Assembly: GCA_034359265.1 (NCBI GenBank) | Contig: CP136890.1 | Coordinates: forward strand, 70,743,501 to 70,807,500 | DNA length: 64,000 bases | Source: Canna indica | Lineage: Eukaryota; Streptophyta; Magnoliopsida; Zingiberales; Cannaceae | Direction of reading: 5' to 3' | Part shown: positions 58,571 to 64,000 of the stretch, piece by piece | How positions within the stretch are numbered: position 1 is the first letter of the stretch | Layout: every line of letters starts with the position of its first letter | Made by a program: the position numbers and the translations under genes | The notes under the pieces: model-generated | What the model was told of the DNA's origin: nothing | The model's input: only the letters and a program-made list of their open reading frames with translations | Databases searched by the model: none

Positions 58571-61500
58571 GCCCAGGAGGCTTCTGGTACAGTTGTGAGA
58601 GGTATGATTCAGATTTTTAGTATTCCTGCATCATTGTTGTTTGATACTGGTTCTACGCATTTTTTTATTGTTCCTCATATGATTGAAAAGTTGAATATGG
58701 AACCTACACCTAGTGCGACGAGCCTGGCCGTGCATACACCATCTGGGGATGTGCTAGTGTCGGAGTTGCAGTTGAGTGGGTGTAGACTCGGCTTTGGTGG
58801 CCATGTTTGTTTAGCTGATCTGTTGGTATTAGACTTCTCTGAGTTTGATATTATTCTGGGTATGGATTGGCTTTCTGCCAACCATGCTAAAGTTGACTGT
58901 CATGGGAAGGTTGTAACAATATCACCTCCGGGATTGCCTTCATTTGAGTTCTTGGGACTGAGCGAATCTATGACTCCCTTAATCTCAGTATTGCAGGCCC
59001 GACGATTGCTAGCTCAGGGGTGCCTTGGTTTTGTTGCTTCATTGGTGGGCACTTCCGAAAGCAGTCAGAGTCGGCTTGAGGATCTACCCGTGGTTTGTGA
59101 TTTTCCAGACGTATTCCCGGATGAGTTACCAGGATTACCCCCGGTGCATCAGACTGACTTCACCATTGATTTGCACCCTGGTACTACTCCGATCTCGAAG
59201 GCACCGTACAGAATGGCGCCTAGGGAGTTAGAGGAGTTGAAAGAGCAGCTACAAGAGCTGTTGGATAAAGGATTCATCCGACCCAGTGTCTCACCCTGGG
59301 GAGCTCCAGTGTTGTTTGTGAAGAAAAAGGATGGCTTTATGAGGCTTTGCATTGATTATAGACAACTGAACTCGGTGACTATAAAGAACAGATACCCTCT
59401 TCCCAGGATCGATAATCTATTTGATCAGTTGCAGGGGACGAGTGTGTACTCCAAGATTGATTTGAGATCAGGCTATCATCAGCTCAGAGTTAGAGATGAG
59501 GATGTTCAGAAGACTGCATTCAGGACTCGCTATGGGCACTACGAGTTCTTGGTTATGCCGTTTGGGTTGACCAATGCACCAGCAGCGTTTATGGACTTGA
59601 TGAACCGTATTTTCATGGATTCTCTTGATAAGTTCGTCGTAGTGTTCATCGATGATATCTTGGTGTACTCTCGCAACGAGGCAGAGCACGAAGAGCACTT
59701 GAGGATGGTGCTTGGTGTGCTGAGGAAAGAGCAGTTATATGCCAAATTCAGCAAGTGTGCTTTCTGGTTGAAGGAAGTTAGCTTCCTTGGTCATGTGATA
59801 TCTGGAGCCGGCATTACAGTGGACCATCAGAAAATTATTGCAGTGTTCGAGTGGCAAAGGCCTAGGACAGTCCACGAGATTCGGAGTTTCTTGGGACTAG
59901 CAGGCTATTATCGGCGATTTATTGAAGGTTTCTCAAAGATCGCATCACCCTTGACTAGATTGACAAAGAAAGGGGTGAAATTTATTTGGGATGACCGGTG
60001 CGAGGCGAGCTTCCATGAGCTCAAGAGGTGGCTCACTAGTGCACCTATTTTGGTAGTTCCATCTGGATGTGACGGGTTTGTGTTGTTCACAGACGCCTCC
60101 ATTCAGGGACTTGGAGCTGTGTTGATGCAGCATGATAGAGTAGTTGCTTATGCTTCTCGTCAGTTGAAGGAGCATGAGAAGAACTACCCAGTGCATGACT
60201 TGGAGCTAGCAGCGATCATCTTTGCTCTAAAAATTTGGCGGTATTACTTGTATGGAGCGACTTTTGAGATCTTCACAGATCATAAGAGCCTGAAGTATTT
60301 GTTCACTCAGAAGGAACTGAACATGAGGCAGCGCAGATGGATGGATTTTCTGAAGGATTACGATTGCTCCATTAACTATCATCCTGGTAAGGCTAATGTT
60401 GTTGCAGATGCCTTAAGCAGAAAATCAGTTGGGATGTTGGCTCACCTCAGAGTTGCAGCGTCCGAACTAATTAGGCAGTTTTCAGAGCTGAGTTTGGATG
60501 TGCTTCGCCCTACTGAGAGAGGAGTACTAGCTTAGCTCATTGCTCATTCGCCAATTGTTCAGCGGATTCAGGAGAGTCAGATCGAGGATCGTCACCTTCA
60601 GGCCATGATTGAGGAGATAGAACAGGGGCGGAAGCCCGACTTCTCCAGAGGTACAGATGGTATCATCAGATTTAGAGGTAGGTTATGTGTGCCTGAGGGG
60701 CATTCGGTAAAGAAAGAATTGTTGGCCGAAGCTCATAGATCTCGATTTCCGGTGCACCCAGGGAGTTCTCGGATGTATCAGGACCTCAAACGGTCATATT
60801 GGTGGCGAGGGATGAAAAAGGATGTGGCAGAGTTTGTGGCTAAGTGCTTGATCTGTCAGCAGATCAAAGTGGAGCATCAACGACCTGCAGGGAAGCTTCA
60901 GAACATTCCTATTCCGGAGTGGAAATGGGAGCATATCACGATGGATTTTGTTACGGGACTCCCGAGATCGCAGAGAGGGCATGACTCGATTTGGGTGATT
61001 GTTGATCGACTTACCAAGTCTGCCCACTTCTTGCCGATGAAGAAGACTTTCCCTCTTAGTCAATTGGCAGCCTTATATTGCAGAGAGATTGTTCGACTTC
61101 ATGGTGTGCCCGCCAGTATCATCTCAGATAGAGATCCGCGATTTACTTCGCATTTTTGGGAGAGTTTGCAGCAGGCTTTGGGTACGCAGTTTCGATTCAG
61201 TACCGCCTATCACCCGCAGACTGATGGCCAGTCGGAGCGCACGATTCAGACTCTTGAGGATCTTTTGCGTGCTTGTGTGTTGGACTTCGGGGGTAGCTGG
61301 GAGAACCATCTCCATCTGGTAGAGTTCTCATATAATAATAGCTACCACTCGGCTATTCAGATGGCACCGTTTGAGGCTCTTTATGGCCGAAAATGCAGAT
61401 CACCAGTGCATTGGGATGAGGCAGGTGAGAGTCGTCTTTTGGGACCAGAGATGGTTCAGCGGGATATAGAGCTGGTGCAGATGATCAGACAGAGATTACT

Positions 61501-62014
61501 GATCGCCCAGAGTCGTCAGAAGAGTTATGCTGATCGGCGTAGGAGAGACTTGGAATTCTCAGTTGGGGATCATGTTTTCCTTAGATTGTCTCCTGCCAGA
61601 GGTGTTATGCGGTTTGGCAAGAAAGGAAAGCTCGCACCGCGTTATATTGGCCCATTTTAGATCTTGGAGAGAGTGGGAGCGGTAGCGTATCGGCTAGCCT
61701 TGCCTCCATCATTAGCTGATGTGCACGATGTCTTCCATGTTTCCATGTTGAGGAAGTACGTGCCTGATCTTACTCACATCTTGGAGCAGCAGTCAGTTCA
61801 GCTTCAGCCTGACATTAGTTTCGAGGAGCAGCCTGTTCGGATTCTTGACAGGAAAGAGCATCAGCTTCGCAACAAGGTAATATCGCTCGTCAAGGTTGGG
61901 TGGCAGTATCATTCTGACTCGGAGGCCACTTGGGAGCGAGAGGAGGATATTCGAGCGCTCTACCCTCATTTTTTTGAGCCAGGTACTCAAATTTGGGGGA
62001 CCAAATTTCTTTAG
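58571..62014 (+). pseudogene. pol region: PR, RT, RNase H, INT, chromodomain; two stops
   Basis: Continues in the gag frame. The aspartic protease motif LFDTGS is at about 58640. Reverse transcriptase follows, with [19 protein letters not shown] and the catalytic FIDD at 59645-59656. RNase H (LFTDAS) is near 60082. Integrase has a zinc-binding CLICQQ near 60847 and catalytic D, D, E in TMDF (about 60942), SDRD (about 61127) and QSER (about 61237). A chromodomain at about 61850-61970 ends the protein at TAG 62012-62014. In-frame TAG codons at 60533-60535 and 61658-61660 break it. All catalytic residues I looked for are otherwise present. Confidence 0.9.
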
Positions 62015-62024
62015 GTGGGGAGAA
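62013..62024 (+). other. Polypurine tract
   Basis: AGGTGGGGAGAA sits directly before the 3' LTR and overlaps the polyprotein stop codon. It would prime plus-strand synthesis. The array at 2236 has the same tract with one change. Confidence 0.9.
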
Positions 62025-64000
62025 TGTTATAACCTGCAAGTGGAGGACCTATTTGTAATTATTTTTATTAGAGGGGCCTTATTGCAAAAGTATCTAAATC
62101 CTATTTAATTAACCATAATCCTCTCTCTAATCTTTTTCTTCCTCTCCCGATCACTGTAGTGGCAGCAGGTGTGCGGCGGTCGATGGAGGATCTTGAGGCG
62201 TCGGCGGTGAGAAGACTCCGGTGAATCGAAGTTCGGAGGAAATTTTCGATAGGATTCTTGTCATACTTCTTTCTTTTCACGTAGGGTAACCTGGTTTTGG
62301 GATGAGATTTGTGTAGGCATCATGTCGATTTGTAGATCGGGAAGTTTCTCGTGGTTTCCTCGAGTTTTGGCGTGTTCTCGATGTGTTCTTGTTGCGTAAA
62401 TTTTCAGATCTGAAGTATTCTTGTCGAATCATGTCGTCTTAGTAGTTGCCTCCGACGGTGGGCTGCTTGCAGTCAGAGCAGTCGGCGGATAGGTTTTTTT
62501 GAAGATTCGATCGGCTCCGTCAACCCTCGACAAAGTCGGATCGCGCTCGATGGAGAGCTGCTCGTGCGAGCGGCGACCGCGCGGCGACACCGCTCATTGT
62601 CGCCGAGCGCAATGTCGTCGTCGGACGCGTCCCCGTCGGTGGGCACACTCATTGTCGCCTTCAAGTACAGTCCCGCGAGTCACACAGCGACATCGCGCGA
62701 GGGTGCAACGTCGCGCAAGAGGGGGGGGGGGGGGGCGATCGCCCCGAGCTAGGACCGCCGCCCCTTGCTTCGTCGTCGTCTGTTCACAGAGCGGCGGCGA
62801 AGTCGAGTGTGCCGGCGTCGGGCTTCTCCACCGACGTCGCGATTGGGCGGGATGGTCGGGGGCGGCGACTGGTAGGGATGGCCACGGGATGGATGCGGCG
62901 CAGGTGAAGAAGTGAAGGAGTAGCTTATATCAATGTTTTATTTTTAAATTATATCGGTGTTATATATGATATATCGGCGTCATATTTTTGTAGCAGTGTT
63001 ATAGTATTTAAGTGTAGTGTTATGTTGTTGCTTGAGTTAGTAACTGTGGCAGAGGTTTATAACACTGTTATAAATTGTTATGTGTTGCTGTGAGTAGTGT
63101 GATAGGTAGCTGAGATATATAGGTTGTATCACTGTTACGATAGTTGGTAACAGTACCTTAATAAGTAGCACTTATGGTATTTTCTTACTACTTTAAATAA
63201 TTATTTGGAAGTCTTATAGTTGATCAAAATAATCATATTATATATGAATTTGGACCTACTCGGCGCCCCGAATTCATTGGTGGGGTCAGTTTCTCCATTT
63301 GGCTTTCGGATGTTGAAAGCAGTATGCGTTTATTGCCTCGTTTTGCGTGCCAAGTCGGGAAAATATTATTTTATCGGCTTTTATGGTTTCAAAATGAGTC
63401 ATTTGGTTTTATATTTGTAGTTAAGGTGAATCTCATCCTAGATCGGTTGTTACCCTATGTCGAAATATATCTTGTTATTTTATTCCGTTGAAATTTGATA
63501 TCGACTGTCGTTGGAGCTCTTTATGCATATTTTGTTGATACATGTTGTTAGCATGATATTTTTTATATGCATATTAGTTGAGAATGCTAGTATAGACGTT
63601 GCATGTCTCCTGCTGTTGTTTATATATTTAATGCATACATGATGACATGACTACTAGCATTATATTAGTTGAGTTGTAGTAGAGGAGTTGTTGACATGAT
63701 GCATAGTTGACCTACTGTTAGGCAATAGCCCTGGACACTGTTGATATATTGCCCAAGGTGTAGGGAAAGTGACACCGGTGATCACCTATTTACCACACGA
63801 GGTGCGTGTGCGGCGTCGAGGTGTTAGACGTCGGCGGACTATCATTTATGGATAGTTGCATCTCTAGCTGGAGCGGGCTTGAGGTGCCACTCTCGGGGTG
63901 CGAGAGTGCGGGGAAAACCCAATGTCCAATACGTTCTTAATTGAGTCTATGATTATATACTCATGTAGATAATAGTTGACATAGTTGATTGGTGTAGGTG
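62025..64000 (+). repeat. 3' LTR (first 1976 bp, truncated by window)
   Basis: Starts TGTTATAACCTGCAAG and follows the 5' LTR, with an offset of 7369 bp at the start and 7400 bp after the indel. It holds a 15-G run at 62721-62735 where the 5' LTR has a shorter, mixed tract. Roughly the last 400 bp and the right target duplication lie beyond the window. Confidence 0.92.

Larger units (their letters stand above)
54656..64000 (+). mobile_element. Ty3/gypsy chromovirus, Tekay/Del type (3' end off window)
   Basis: 5' LTR, primer-binding site, gag-pol, polypurine tract and most of the 3' LTR are in order. The protein order (protease, reverse transcriptase, RNase H, integrase, chromodomain) and the initiator-Met primer-binding site define a chromovirus; the chromodomain text is of Tekay/Del type. 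The coding region is interrupted by one frameshift in gag and four TAG codons, so it is inactive. The LTRs have diverged, which puts its insertion well before the array at 2236. Confidence 0.93.

Noticed and set aside
58175..61660. Four TAG codons as programmed read-through or a recoded stop
   Set aside because: Plants do not recode TAG, four sites in one frame plus a gag frameshift fit decay better, and the sister CACTA copies show CAG-to-TAG mutation directly.

Overview
This is a stretch of flowering-plant nuclear DNA. It shows GT-AG introns, plant-type transposons (CACTA/EnSpm, hAT, PIF/Harbinger-like, chromodomain Ty3/gypsy), a subfamily-XII LRR receptor kinase, and fragments of SAR1 and of a CYP65/PUB49-type cyclophilin. 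A monocot is plausible, but the species cannot be fixed from the window. I see no bacterial genes, no CRISPR array, and no tRNA or rRNA gene. Almost everything is transposable-element DNA, much of it nested. The only ordinary host gene of any size is the receptor kinase at 50.3-54.3 kb, and it is broken by frameshifts as written.

Layout. 1-2230: unassigned DNA plus a fragment of SAR1 exon 1. 2236-13010: a tandem Ty3/gypsy array on the minus strand, LTR-internal-LTR-internal-LTR, with three 3395-bp LTRs, two 295-bp internal regions and a matching 5-bp target duplication. 13016-15175: scraps of gene-like sequence. 15176-23954: a candidate CACTA-like element carrying gene fragments, including the last exons of a CYP65-type gene. 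A complete hAT element (17745-22367) with a perfect 8-bp target duplication sits inside it. 24366-33760: a three-level nest, in which a small hAT-like element was hit by CACTA element A (24433-32873), whose TnpA-like gene was then hit by CACTA element B (27518-31904). 33761-41600: old remnants, including retrotransposon pieces, a hAT-like element, a PIF/Harbinger-like element and a 24-G run. 41605-48719: CACTA element C, the fullest family member, with a TNP2 transposase gene and a TnpA-like gene, both damaged. 50317-54269: the receptor kinase. 54656 to the window end: a Tekay/Del-type chromovirus whose 3' LTR runs off the window.

How the parts relate. A, B and C are one CACTA family. They share terminal repeats, hairpin-forming subterminal arrays of an ACGG-containing motif, a 26-bp minisatellite upstream of the transposase, and the same two genes. 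Only C keeps the catalytic TNP2 region, so A and B look like deletion derivatives. C itself carries two nonsense codons, a templated insertion and a frameshift. The retroelement polyprotein is interrupted by four TAG codons. Many of the stops here sit where a sister copy has CAG, as expected from deamination of methylated CHG cytosines in silenced DNA. I found no clearly new functional system. The most informative signals are the tandem LTR array, the templated repair scars in C, the foldback at a deletion breakpoint, and a conserved GC-AG intron in the TnpA-like gene.
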